DNA of 64,000 nucleotides from assembly GCF_004027225.2 (NCBI RefSeq), contig NC_046358.1:63349528-63413527 (forward strand), written 5' to 3'. The stretch comes from Strigops habroptila (taxonomy: Eukaryota > Chordata > Aves > Psittaciformes > Psittacidae). The notes below the pieces were generated by a model. It saw only the letters and a program-made list of their open reading frames with translations. It did no database searches and had not been told where the DNA came from. The translations under genes and the position numbers were made by a program. Shown piece by piece: positions 35,917 through 47,826 of the stretch (within the stretch, counting starts at the first letter, position 1; every line of letters begins with the position of its first letter).

Positions 35917-36989
35917 TGACTAAATGATGTTTAATCACATGTTAAATAGATTGGATATTGCAAACTCCATTTTTTCCCCACACAATTTATTTATTTCCTT
36001 AAATAAATGTTTAAGGAAAAAAGATAAAATATTTACTTGACAACTTTTGAAATTGGAAACCACTTAACCAGAAACTGGAATAAATTATCTGGTAAACACA
36101 ATTCCACTGTGCTTATTCTGTGTTATTTGTATCTTATAGAAACAGAGACTTGTGCTTCTAAATTGCACTGTTTATCGTAGCACAGGGTGTTAAATGTAAC
36201 TGAAAACAACACTTTCTGGCAGCTATGCCGTTTAATCCAGACATTCGGCAACATCTGCATAGTATTTCAAGCACTTAGAACAAGAAGAAAAGTCAGTTAA
36301 AAACATCATTTCTGCAAAGCCCACAGCTTGAACATTTTCTTAATGCTCATTAGTGCCACAATACTTCTATCTCTCATTTGTAACTATTCTAGATGTACAT
36401 TAAAAAGGAAATAAAACCTATATGCTTTTTTATTAGCTGAAATGTCACTTTTCCTTCCCCAATCCTCATGCTTTTCCTTCACATATAACTCATTACAATG
36501 AAAGCAAACCAGCAGTTCGCTAAGGTTTTAATGAAGTACGCAACTTCTAACTAAAGGAAAATAACTGGTTTCTCTGCAGAAATGAGTTATAAAGATGTGC
36601 ATGAAGAGCCACCTCACTGACCTTTGTGCCTGGTCTCCTGTAGGGGATTTTCCTTCCTTCTAATCAGGCCAGAACACCTTTGCTTGTATAGTACCACTTG
36701 TCATTTCCAATGGAAAACCAATCCACGTGATCACAGCTACCTGCTGCTCTCTCTTTTCTAAGTCAGTCTTCTTTAAACAATTGACTTGCTTATTTTAGCA
36801 GTAAAAGAACAAACACTGAGGGGTAAGCATTTTAAAATTCCCATTAGGCATGCCGGAACATTCCACATCTCCACCAGTAGGGCACAGGAAACATGTATTT
36901 CCTCTTTTTGGGAGAGGATTAGTTCACATATGGTTTTCCTGCTACATGTTTACACAAGGCAAGGCTTTGACTCATCTTTCAGCTTCATA

Positions 36990-37046
36990 TTGGGGGTTGG
37001 AACTAGATGATCTTAAGGTCCTTTCCAACCCTAACCATTCTATGAT
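36990..37046 (+). mobile_element. CR1 LINE 3' tip
   Basis: Only the last 57 bp of a CR1 remain: GGGGGTTGGAACTAGATGAT, CTTAAGGTCCTTTCCAACCC and ATTCTATGAT. The match to the tail of the large CR1 is close, so it is probably of similar age. Confidence 0.88.
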
Positions 37047-38514
37047 ACATGTCTTTCTCTCTATCCATTTTTTTTCCTGAGATTTGGAATTTGTCAGTAT
37101 TTTATGTCACAAAGTTTCTAAACTTTTCAACCCTACTGGGCACATACAAAATCATTATTATAATGAAAACATTTGGAAAATGTCAGCCAAAGTCCAAATC
37201 AATTCCAATTTGATATCAGTAATAAACCTCTCCTCATTTTTCAGTGGGAGCTGGACCAAGTCTGTAAGTGATTGAATAGCTGTACCGGTTAAATGTGGAG
37301 TTGCTGCTAGTAGACTTAAGTAACCTTGTCTCACACAGTAACTCTGACATAGCTATTTCAGACTACATCACTGTCTAATGCAAGTCCAAGTCCTTAAGGC
37401 CACATTCTCAGGACCATATAGAAAATTTTAAACTTGGATTTTTCAGTTCATTTAAAAAGTTACAACGATTTTTCATGCTCACAACTGTGTTGTAAAATAT
37501 GCACTGTCAATAAATTAATAGACCTGAATTACTAAGTACTGAAATGATATCCACATTTCACAAGTCTGTGATTCAAAAACTGCATGAAACTATTCAAAAA
37601 ATAGAACAGTAGAAGGAGATTTATTTCAGTAAGGATATAACTTCGTTATGTTATTACATAATTTATGTCCTTACCGGGAAATACTTATGAGGACACCCCT
37701 CCACCTTCTTTACCCTTATTTCTTCACCCAATATTTCTTAATATTTCTTCACCAGCAGCAATTCTGTCTAGATCTTTAGGTCCCTCCTGTGTTGCTAGTA
37801 TAATGTGCTAGCACTAACATATTAGTAATGATTATATCATAGTAACAACATCCAAAATGCTAACATACAGCATTTGAAATGAAAATATGCACCAGGAAAA
37901 AGATGCTAATGTAGACAGTGACATCTACTTCCTAAGCAAAACACAGATAACCTAGATAAGACTTTCTACGTATATTTTTTGGTCAAGGTTGTGAAATCAC
38001 ACTTTGTCAGCGTTCAGGGGAAAATTAAAAAATACCTACTACTAAAGAAATAAAAATAATAATCTTGGGCTTCACAAAAACAAGAAGTACTCATAATACA
38101 GTGACAAAAGACCATGTATCAGAAGATGAGGAAACAGTCCCTATCCTATGTTATCTCAACAAGATAGCTATCTGAAAAGAAATCATGGCATCTCTTACCA
38201 CCCCAATATCCCCTACAGATATTTATGCAACAGCCTTAACATATTTTACAAAAATCAACTAAACAAATCTCAATTTCCTGTCTCTCCCAGGGGCCTCAGC
38301 TTCTACTGAGAAAAACAACTCTATAATATCCTGTCTTAAAGCATTTTTCTACATCTAGTAAGTAGCCAGATGTAATCACAAATAATTGATATAATAATAA
38401 CCTGAAAACCAAAATCCAGTGGGCAACAAACAACTACATATCTAAAATGTGCAAACACATTGACTTGATCAAGGAAAAAAAATCTCCAAGTGAATAATGA
38501 ACAAAGACACTATT

Positions 38515-38534
38515 AAAAAAAAAAAAAAAAAAAA
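38515..38534 (+). repeat. A20 homopolymer
   Basis: This run of twenty A residues is the longest homopolymer in the window. No retrocopy body is recognisable on its 5' side. Confidence 0.75.
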
Positions 38535-39614
38535 GCATCATAAGCCTTCTCACTTGGAATGGAAAAAAACTCCTAGCAGTTTCTAAGACTGAGCTACAAC
38601 ATCGAGTAAGAGCTATAGGGATCCTAAACCATGAAGACTAAGTTCAACACTCTTTATATTACAAAGTAGAAATACTTCAAAAGGAAGATTCCACAATCTC
38701 TAATCTTAGAGGTCAAAACGATCAGTTCTCACTCATGATATATTAGCCCATAAAATCCTGCACAGCTGAGCCCATCAGTCGTCCACCTTGGGGAGCAGCC
38801 TGCCAGATTCATCAACAAAAAATCCCAAACCCGGCACAAAGTTCATATGCAATCCTTTTATTCTCAAAACAGCAGAAATTTACTTCTATGAAGTTATTAC
38901 ATTCCAGAAATCCACAGATAAATAGAATAATTTCACATAACCGCAACTTCAAATATGAACAAAACCTACACTATACTTCCATTCCCTCAGCCATCAATGC
39001 AATTGCTTTGAGGAAAATACTTAGTTTTCTTCCTGCCATCCTGATGACTTTCAAAAAACAAGGATACCCCTTGAAGAAAATACATGTATTTTCAAGGAAG
39101 TCAAAGTAATAGCTGTACATTATCACATTGCAACATGAAAATTCAACTTTCCCTAACAACATGCTCCTGACTGTCATATATCACTAGATACAGCAACTTC
39201 TGTGGAAGAGCTATTAAACATAACTTGACTGATTTTGTAATTACCTTGTATTGAAAATGCTTTGAAAGAAAAAGGTCATCAATCTTTCTATCTGGCTTTG
39301 TACAAACCAATGTACATAAACAGAATCAGAGCATGAAATGTAAACCACTCTCTAAGTTCTGGGCTTGTAGACAACCTGATCTACATGTTTAACCATCAAA
39401 TCACTGCATCTATTACTCACAAATGTTTAGTACTGCTAGCACAAAGATTATTACCCCTGAGCTAAAGAAGAAAAGCATTTTGCAATACTTGCAGCCATGA
39501 TGCTGTCACCTTCACTACAGATCTTCACTAGAAGAGAACAAATCATAATTTGAAATAATTACTCAAAATAGTACTACCAAGGCCGTCTCCCAAGGTGCAG
39601 GCAAATTCCTTGAA

Positions 39615-39905
39615 ATCTTTCATAGAATCCAAGAATACCAGGTTGGTAAGGACTCTTATCAAGCTTATGCACCAGGCCTCCCAGGCCCCTTTCCAGAAAT
39701 CTGCTTCCCAGCCAGGTAGATCCCAGCCTGTGCTGCACTCCTGGATTATGTTTTTCCTTCCTGCAGGGTTGCTCTCCCTTCCAAAATGTCCACTTCCTCA
39801 TTTAGTTTGATATTGTCAGCAAACTTCACCAAGGTACAATTGATCCCATCTTTCAGATGACTTACAAAAGTACTAAACAGTGGCGGGTTTTGGTCAGTTG
39901 ATATA
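39615..39905 (-). mobile_element. Older CR1 fragment with RT motif
   Basis: On the minus strand the frame through about 39860-39760 reads LVKFADNIKL and VDILEGRATLQ, matching the CR1 reverse transcriptase FADD region (same spacing as KFADDTKL...LEGRDAIQ in the large copy), with the second Asp changed to Asn. It then passes to a CR1-like stretch (GGGATCTACCTGGCTGGGAA) and ends near a worn TTCTATGA. The distance between these parts is too short, so an internal deletion is likely. It belongs to a different, older CR1 subfamily than the 30-34 kb copy. Confidence 0.7.
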
Positions 39906-40184
39906 GGATTTGTTTTCACTACCATCTCCACCCCTTTTCAGCCAAATTTAAATGCCATGGTACACAGAACATGGTTTTTTTTGGCTTTTTTTTTTCCATG
40001 TAGTCCTAAACTTTTAAACAAATTGCCTTAGGCAAAAGATAATTTTTCTGTCTAATACAACTCTGTCCAATTACAGATTGATAAGAGTTTTCACTTGATT
40101 GTTTTCTGTTTGTCATGGTTGTGCATCATCACTTTTATTGCTTTATGAAGTGGTATTTGGCTCTAAGACCAAAGTTCCTTACAT

Positions 40185-40335
40185 ACTCAGTAGTGTGGAT
40201 GAAGAACCTGAAGACTGGAAAAGAATAGGTGTGATACCCATCTTCAGAAAGAGAGAAATTGAAGATTTCATGACTTACAGATCCATTAGCACAACATTCA
40301 TTTTTTGAAACATGCTGAAAAGAATAATCAGGGGA
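40185..40335 (+). mobile_element. Older CR1/L3-like RT fragment
   Basis: The plus-strand frame reads EPEDWKRIGVIPIFRK, then EIEDFMTYRSIS. This parallels the [16 protein letters not shown] and [10 protein letters not shown] segment of the large CR1 at 32915-33010. It ends in a stop in the following segment. A possible continuation near 40440-40560 (MTFTKDKYKRLNTDRNN-like) suggests a decayed, longer copy. The family placement (CR1 versus the related L3) cannot be settled by eye. Confidence 0.6.
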
Positions 40336-43300
40336 AAGAATTTTATTTGGTATATGTACCATTCATGAACTCAACAGTAAATTAAACATATACTCATTAA
40401 ATATTCTGGTGGCATAAAACCAGAACTGTGTGTCACAGAAGATAGGACTTATTTAAATTTATCCTGACAAACTGGAAAAAATAGGATGACATTCACTAAA
40501 GACAAGTATAAGAGGCTAAATACAGACAGGAATAATCAATAAAACAAATATAGACTATAGAACAGTAGGGATGACTGACTCAAGATGATATCACCACTGA
40601 ATGCGTCATAGAAAAGCCAAAGAACTCTGTGGGTACAGACTATAGAAATCCTTCTGCTCTGCTGAGCATGAATGAAATGTCCAGCTGGATTTGAGTGATT
40701 TTAGGGCATTGCAAACGGACTGAGAACAAAGAAAATAAGTTCAAATGCAACTAACATGAGGTATTAATGGTATGTAAACATGTACTGAGAAGCAAGACTT
40801 CGAATACAAAAAAATCTACATATGTTAAACTAAAAAGTACACACTGCGAGAGACACAGGGTAATAATCTCAAAATATGCAAAGTATGGCTTTAAAGGAAG
40901 GGGTTTAAATAAAAAACAAGCTACTCTCAAAGTCTGTGATAGCATAATAACTCATAGCCTTCAATTTCAGTAAGAAAAATTCTATATATACCAGAAAACA
41001 TTTTCTACTACTAAGCTAAAAGACTAGAAGAGAGAAAAGCAGCAGAAATACATAGAGTTTGAACTGGTGATAATTTCTAAAAAGCTTAGATAAACATTGT
41101 GCAAGAATGCCATGCATATAATCAAACTTTCTTTGGAGTCAGAGAGTATGGAACATCCTTTCTGTTTTCCATCTCCTCCTAAGAAAACAGCTTTTGCCAG
41201 AACTAAACCAGTGATGGGATTGCCACAAAAGAATTTTTGATCTTAGTAAATACAAAGTAACTTCCCTTATTTATGTATTTAAAAGGAAAATCCGTGAGAA
41301 TATTTTCAGACTTTTCAATTCATCGTCTATCAGAGTCTGTATTGTGGGCACTTCTCATTTCATCTTCATCCTTCATGAGAAAAGTAAAGGCCTTTAGAAA
41401 AAATAAACTCAAAAAAATAAGCTCAAAGAAAAATAACCTCTTTTTTTTACTAATAAAATAATCAAAGAATAGTATACAAGCCACAGGAGACCAATGAGAT
41501 GAATTTTATCAAATAGAAAACATCATAAAATAAGTAAAAATATAGCTAAAGGAGGTTCAGTTTGCTATTTTATTCATTCATTTGTGATTTCTGACAAAAA
41601 AAAAAACAACCAACAAACAAAAAGCGCCATACATTAAATGTGTAATAACCAGAAAAAAAAAACCCAGATTCTGTTCCGTTGCTATATGATGTGCTGAGGT
41701 CAGCCTGTAGCTTATAGAACTTCTTATCCCTAAAAAAATCACTGGTTTAAGATCTCGGGGAGAAAAAAAACCCCTCTACTATTTTGCATTACAGTTATGT
41801 TTGTAACTGATATTTTGTAATAGTTTGTTTTGGTTTTCCTGAGCAACATTGCTACATTCCCAAGGAAGGTCACAAAAGATGCCAGTGCTGAGGAAACACA
41901 ATGGATGAATAAGCACACCACAGTCAAGACATCCTGTCTGAAATGGAGATGAGTTGTAGTCTTCTCTCTGGGAACTTCGTATGAAAGGCCCATAGGAAGC
42001 TGCCCTCAGTTTTCTCTTATCATCTCCTTTTAACATTGAGCTACAGAAGTTACATTTAGCATTACAGGGCAATGCAAATGCAACAGCAAAGATAAGAACA
42101 TTCTTTTTCTCCTAAATAAGTCAATGTATAAATAAAGTTCAAGGAAAACAATGTTGCTTTTTTCCAAACTTTCTGCAAGCAAAGAAGGAGTTTTATGGTA
42201 CTTGGAACATAATGAAGAATCGTTTAAAATGTGTTAAATGGACTCATTTTTCAAACATGCAAAGTCAGCTGAATTCTGCAGTTGAGAACAGTTTTAATAC
42301 AAGTAGGTGGAAGTCATGGGTGAAGTAAACGTACATTTACAAAATGGCTGGATTTGGGTCAAGCCTGAGTTCCAACTGTATACAAATAGTTAGAATTATA
42401 TTGAAAACCTTTTCATCTCCATAACATGTGCAAGCACACAAAGCCCTTCTGTAAAAGGTTACCGGAAATCTAAAATCATTTAACCAATTACTTCAAGCTC
42501 AGACAACAATGTTCAAGTTTAACACAAGTTCTCTATTAAGTCAGGTCTTTGGTGGTTTTCTGGGGTGGTTTTCTCTTTGTTTTTCTTGAACCATTTCACC
42601 CCTTTCTCTTTAGAGAATGCAGAATCTCATAGTCTGTGTTACAGAAATAAATTGCAACTCCAGGAACTAGGTTTGCTGTGGCACGTAACTAACTACTGCT
42701 AATAAAAACACACATGGTAGCATCGATTTGACTTTGGAGGCAGGAATGGCATTATATAAATATTTACCACATCCAGTCAGTATGATGTGAAAACAATTTC
42801 ACATAGTTTTGCTTCTTTTTTTCTTTCTTGATTCTGCTGTAGCAAATGCATGGTTTAAAGTGATTTTTCACACTTCTAAATAATGAATTGATTAGTGCAG
42901 CACTATGTGTTTCAAAGAATTTGGAAAATGGTATTGACTATAAATGTCAGTTTAGTTAGGTTAAGTCTTTAAAACATATCCTTTGCCTCTTACATATAAA
43001 GTCGATTCAGGTGTTTCCCAGACAGAAATACTTTCTTGAAACAAGTCCTTGAAACAAAAAGGAAAAATGATTAGTTTTAACCTGTCTTCTCTTTCTTATA
43101 TAAGTCTGTATAAGCAGGTATAAGTCTAAATTTGAAGTGTTGATATGGTTCTGCTTAGTCCTTTAGAGGAATTGAGCACTCAACACTACTGAAACACTAC
43201 TTAGAAGCATAAAAGAGAACTGAAGGCAAGTAACAATCTGCTCTTAATTTGTGACACTGCACTCCATAGAAACATGTGAATTCAAGCATACCACCATGGA

Positions 43301-43744
43301 AACAAGCTAGACCACTGTGAGGAGAGGTTGTCAAGTGTTGGGAGCAAGGTTCTTTCCTTGCTCCGTTTTCCCTCTTCCCATGCCTGTTCCTCTATCCCAG
43401 TCACCCCCACTATCCTCCTGCCTGCCTTCTCCTTTCCTTCTCTAACTGAGCACCATCTGCTACTTTTTGATGCCATCCATCTCGCAGCCCTGCTTTAGTC
43501 TTCCCAGACATCCTCTAGCTTCACACTATTATCTGGGCAACTGGTGGCTCTAAACATGTGGAGAGGCCTAAAAGACCCCCTAGGGCCACAGGCAGTAGAG
43601 TAAGTCAGTGTCAATACCCTCCCTTGAGAGCTATGCTTCAGGAACCAGACATGTCTGTGCACCCAGCTGGAACAAACTTGGTTTGCTTTTCAGAGGAGTG
43701 TGCCTTGTTATAAACCATCACACTCATGGTAAGACCAGGTACTC

Positions 43745-43795
43745 ATTATATATGTGTATATATGTATAAAAATATATATATATTCATATATTTTA
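43745..43795. repeat. TA-rich simple repeat
   Basis: TATATGTGTATATATG passes into a run of TA dinucleotides with interruptions. It is a degenerate microsatellite. Confidence 0.7.
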
Positions 43796-46700
43796 AGGCA
43801 GATGCTATTTACTTGCTTATTTCAATTTAAATTCTACTATGGAACAAATATTAAGCACATTGGTAGGCCAGGTGTTGCTTACATTTGAACTTTACTTTGG
43901 TTTTTAGGACTGTTTATATTTTGCATCAGAATTTAAATGACAAAAAGGGAAAACAGTAGATTGACACTTCTGAAATTCTGAAGTAGAATGCTTAGAAATT
44001 CATCACCAAAAAAGTAAACAAAGGTATACTCAAGCCATAGCAGTGAACCGTTCTCGCCATTTAAAAGAACTATTTCAAAAATAGAAGTTACTTGTATAAA
44101 CTTATAGTGAATTGACTAAATTATTGATAGATTTATTTTTCTTCACTGCATATTCCAGTCAGACACACAGTTCATGAAATATTTTAATGAACAAAAACCC
44201 CCAAATTGTTTTTAACTCTTTCCTAATTTAATACAACTTGTGACTTCTTCTAGGACAGTACAGCCAATGATGGGAAGACAGTTAATAAAGGAGTAGCAAT
44301 TTTAAAATAAGTGATTATGAATGCCCGAAACAAATGTAGATCTCACTTTAGCACAGCATTTAAACTCAAGGGTACTTCACTCAATCAGGGTTTTAGGACC
44401 ACACTAAAATGATTGCAATTAAGAGTAGACTCACTCAGAACTAGTAAAGGCAGATATAAAATTAAGATGCTTAAGTGAAAATTTTTATTACTCATTCGTT
44501 AATTTTCTCATTATAATATAAAGCAAATTTCACCTGTTAACTCTTTTAGGATACTTGGCTGCATGGTTTAAGGGACTGAACACTGACAATGAGACAGGAG
44601 CTCCAATTCTAGCCTCAGCAGATATACCGACAGCTTCTACAGCCTTGAGCCCATTATGTAATTTCTGTGACTCTCACTGTTTATCCGTCCTGTGGCATTA
44701 TATCACATAGAGGTATAAAAATATAAATATACATATGCACATAATTTATCAGCTAGATTACTTCAAAAGAGTAACCAAATATGATTAACTTATGTTATAT
44801 TTACTACCATTTGTTAAGTAACTGTCACACGATGTTAAAAGTAAATATAATTTACCAATTCATTGGAGAATTAGAGGAGAAAGCTGTCTTTCCCACCCAC
44901 TCCTCTTCCTCTCCCACTTAATGGCCAGAGCTCTAGTCAGTACAGAGTCATTGACAATAACAGTTACCAGAATTTAAGAAGTAGTTTCTCAGTGTTGCTT
45001 ATGCAAAACAATAAGCAAAGTGCCCCTCCCGAATTACTTCATGTACATCTGCACAATTAATTCCACCACAGAAAGAAGTAGTTTAATGGACATGGACTGA
45101 AGCATTCCCTCGTGCCATTTAGAGATCTAATAGCCTGACGTTGTTCTGGTGAAGTGCTGTGGGAAGCTTGCTATATGCAGAGCTATACAAAGAACAGAAT
45201 TCCCTGAAGTCCTCAGTAAGTCACACAGAAACGTCAAGTTTGATGAGGTGGGAACGCAGTGGAAAGGGGAAAGGGTAGAAGTCCTGTAACATCAACGAAA
45301 CTAGCAGCCATGAGATTACCACACACACCATTCATGCTCTCTGCTGGTAGAAGACCATCCATCCCCTGGTTTGATCTTTTATCATAAAGAATCAGAGCTT
45401 CACAAAACAGCTTCAACAGCAATGATAAGATGAAATCTGTTTAGTTTTAGTATCAAAACAACTAGAAATGAAACACCACCTGTTCTTGCCCAAACCCAGC
45501 AGCCTCTCTCTGATCAGACAGGTATTTAAAAAGCTTTCCACCCTCTACCAAATGGCTTCCACTCTGTTTGGTGTTTCAGGTCTGAAGATGATAGACACAC
45601 ACACAAACCAGCACACTCAATCTCCCTTAATCTCCCCTTCCCCATATCTTACACAATTATTTAGGAGGATAGTGTAAGCTTGCTGTTCCCTTTTCTGCAT
45701 AAATCCTTCCTTAGTCAGGAAAAAGATCAACAAAGAACCCTGACAAAAAAATTCTTGGCTAAAATAAATGATGTATTGAATTAGCAAACCAGGCAGTCAA
45801 TCTTATACAGAATTGCATATGGTCAAGAGATTTTTCAGGTATTTGCACATGCAGTTCTCAGTATGTGGGACTTTGGAATCCATTTCACAATTCATTAACA
45901 TCATCCATATAAAGTTCTCAAAGCATCTTTAATTACATTAGTTCATAATTTCCCTAAAAGGCATGTAACATTTTCCCTATTTTGCAAGTAAGTGCATTCA
46001 GAGCAGAACTCGCCCTATGTAACATGAGCTGGTAGCCTGAGTATCCCTTCATATTCAAGAGCTATGTCTATTCAACATAGGCCAAAGAGGTTAAGGCATA
46101 ATTCATGTGACCAAATGTAGATATAGTCTTTAGGAGAAGATAAATTCCCCAGACTTCCACAGCAGTACTGGATAACTCTCCAGGGAAAAGAAGTGGAGCC
46201 TGTTGTGCAGACATCCATACCTGTTCAAATGGGAACCACTTCTATTCACATTCACATGATGCATTGCTACCATTATAACACAAGCAACATCCACTCCTCC
46301 ACCACAAACCTCTGATCTTTACATCTGTACCTTAACTACTAAAATGTCCTGGTTTACTGAATTCGGATGGATGTCGTTTTATGTATGCCAGCAACTTGCC
46401 AGCCTTTCCCATTTATTTGTTCACTTCTTTGTGCTCCTGTTTTCCTTCTCCTTTTCTCTAAGCTGTTTGCAGGTGGGCAGCACTTACCAAGTATCCCCTT
46501 GCTAAGCATTACTACACAACCTAGCATAATTCTGATCCATTTTGAGGATCAGTGCATATTAGCATAATGAAAACAAGTAGATACCAATACTGAACAATCC
46601 TGCTTCAGCTAAAGAAAACAAGATCTCATACCTAGGCAAGACTAGAAATTAGAATCTTTTCCTCTGCTCAAGCTCTCAAATATACCTAAACTGAACCTGA

Positions 46701-47763
46701 AAAAAGTATATTATTTTTGTTAATGTTAGTTGGTATTAAAACTTAACTTTCCAGATGCATAATATGCCTAGTTTTTACGTCTAAATCTGTTCCCCTGGTT
46801 TAGCCCTTATGATGATGAGAAATAAATGTTCCTGACAAACCTTGGATACAATCTCTGCAAGAAAAAAATTCACACAAATCACACTGTGTTTTTTAAATGA
46901 TCTATGTTATTTCATCTTCACAGCACTATGCATACAATAGAGGGACAGTAGAGAGAGTTAAACACTTACAGAAGGCAATTTGGACCTCATATTGAGCTGA
47001 ACTGCTTTGCAAGTAATTCTATCTCTAGCCACTTTGAAGATGACTACTTATCTTCATCCTTTATGCCAGGAATAAAAGCACTGCTCAATTAGCAGTCTCC
47101 AGTCAGGTGACCTGAATCTCTCTCCTTCTTTAACAGGGATTAACTTCTCCCTGTGTTAAAAAAGACTTGCTGCCCTTCAACAGTGTATGTTTTGTTGCAT
47201 ACCCTCCCCTCCTACATTGCTTTTTTTTGTCAATGCCATGGAGGACTGCTGATCAAAGAAAATACAAGAACCATCTGTAAAATATACTATTGTTTAGTTA
47301 GAAAGCTGAGAAACATGTTACAGAATATATAGAATAGGCAATGGCTTTCGGTCACCAGCAGGAAACTGGAACATTGCTTTATGTGAGCATGTAAATACAG
47401 ATATTCATAAACTAAATACTTGCCGCTGCATTTCTCTATTTAAAAACAAAGACACCAGACGAGGGTTTAGACTTTGAATCTTCTCTTCCTTGCCACAGAA
47501 AGCAATATAATAAAAAGCACTGTCCCTGTTAGAGTGGTTTTGGGGGGGGAATGGAAAAGAAAAAGAAAAAGAGAAACCAAAATAGATAATATTTCTGAAA
47601 TGCATGATGATATTACGTCTGATGCTTTGAGCTTTTTTCTGTGTGCTGAGAAAGAAATGATTCCTTACAACTACAGTAATAAAGGCAGCTATCATACTCC
47701 TAGATTGTTTCAATACTACAATAACTCTAAAACCTTAGCTAAGTATAGAGAAATAAAACTTAC

Positions 47764-47826
47764 CTTAAAAATCAAGTCCTTTTTCCCATAACGAAGCTCT
47801 TTCAGCTGGGCTTGGATCTTTTTTGA
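47764..47826 (-). CDS. Internal coiled-coil exon (63 bp, phase 0), (LEKR1-like?)
   Basis: The minus strand has the acceptor GTTCCTCGTTTTCAG, 21 open codons and the strong donor AAG|GTAAGT. The peptide SKKIQAQLKELRYGKKDLIF plus a final K has a coiled-coil spacing of I, L and L with many Lys and Glu. It splices in phase 0 to 28295-28369 downstream, where the heptads continue, and to 51123-51185 upstream. It is short like its neighbours, a style common in long coiled-coil proteins built from small symmetric exons. Confidence 0.83.

Larger units (their letters stand above)
28370..47763 (-). other. Large intron, about 19.4 kb, rich in retroelements
   Basis: This intron holds the solo LTR (29423-29750), the near full-length CR1 (about 30000-34411), CR1 3' fragments at 35768-35916 and 36990-37046, two older CR1 reverse transcriptase fragments near 39615-39905 and 40185-40335, an A20 run at 38515-38534 and a TA-rich repeat near 43745-43795. 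The rest is AT-rich DNA in which I see no further exon. The long stretch 40600-47763 shows nothing beyond simple repeats. Confidence 0.65.
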
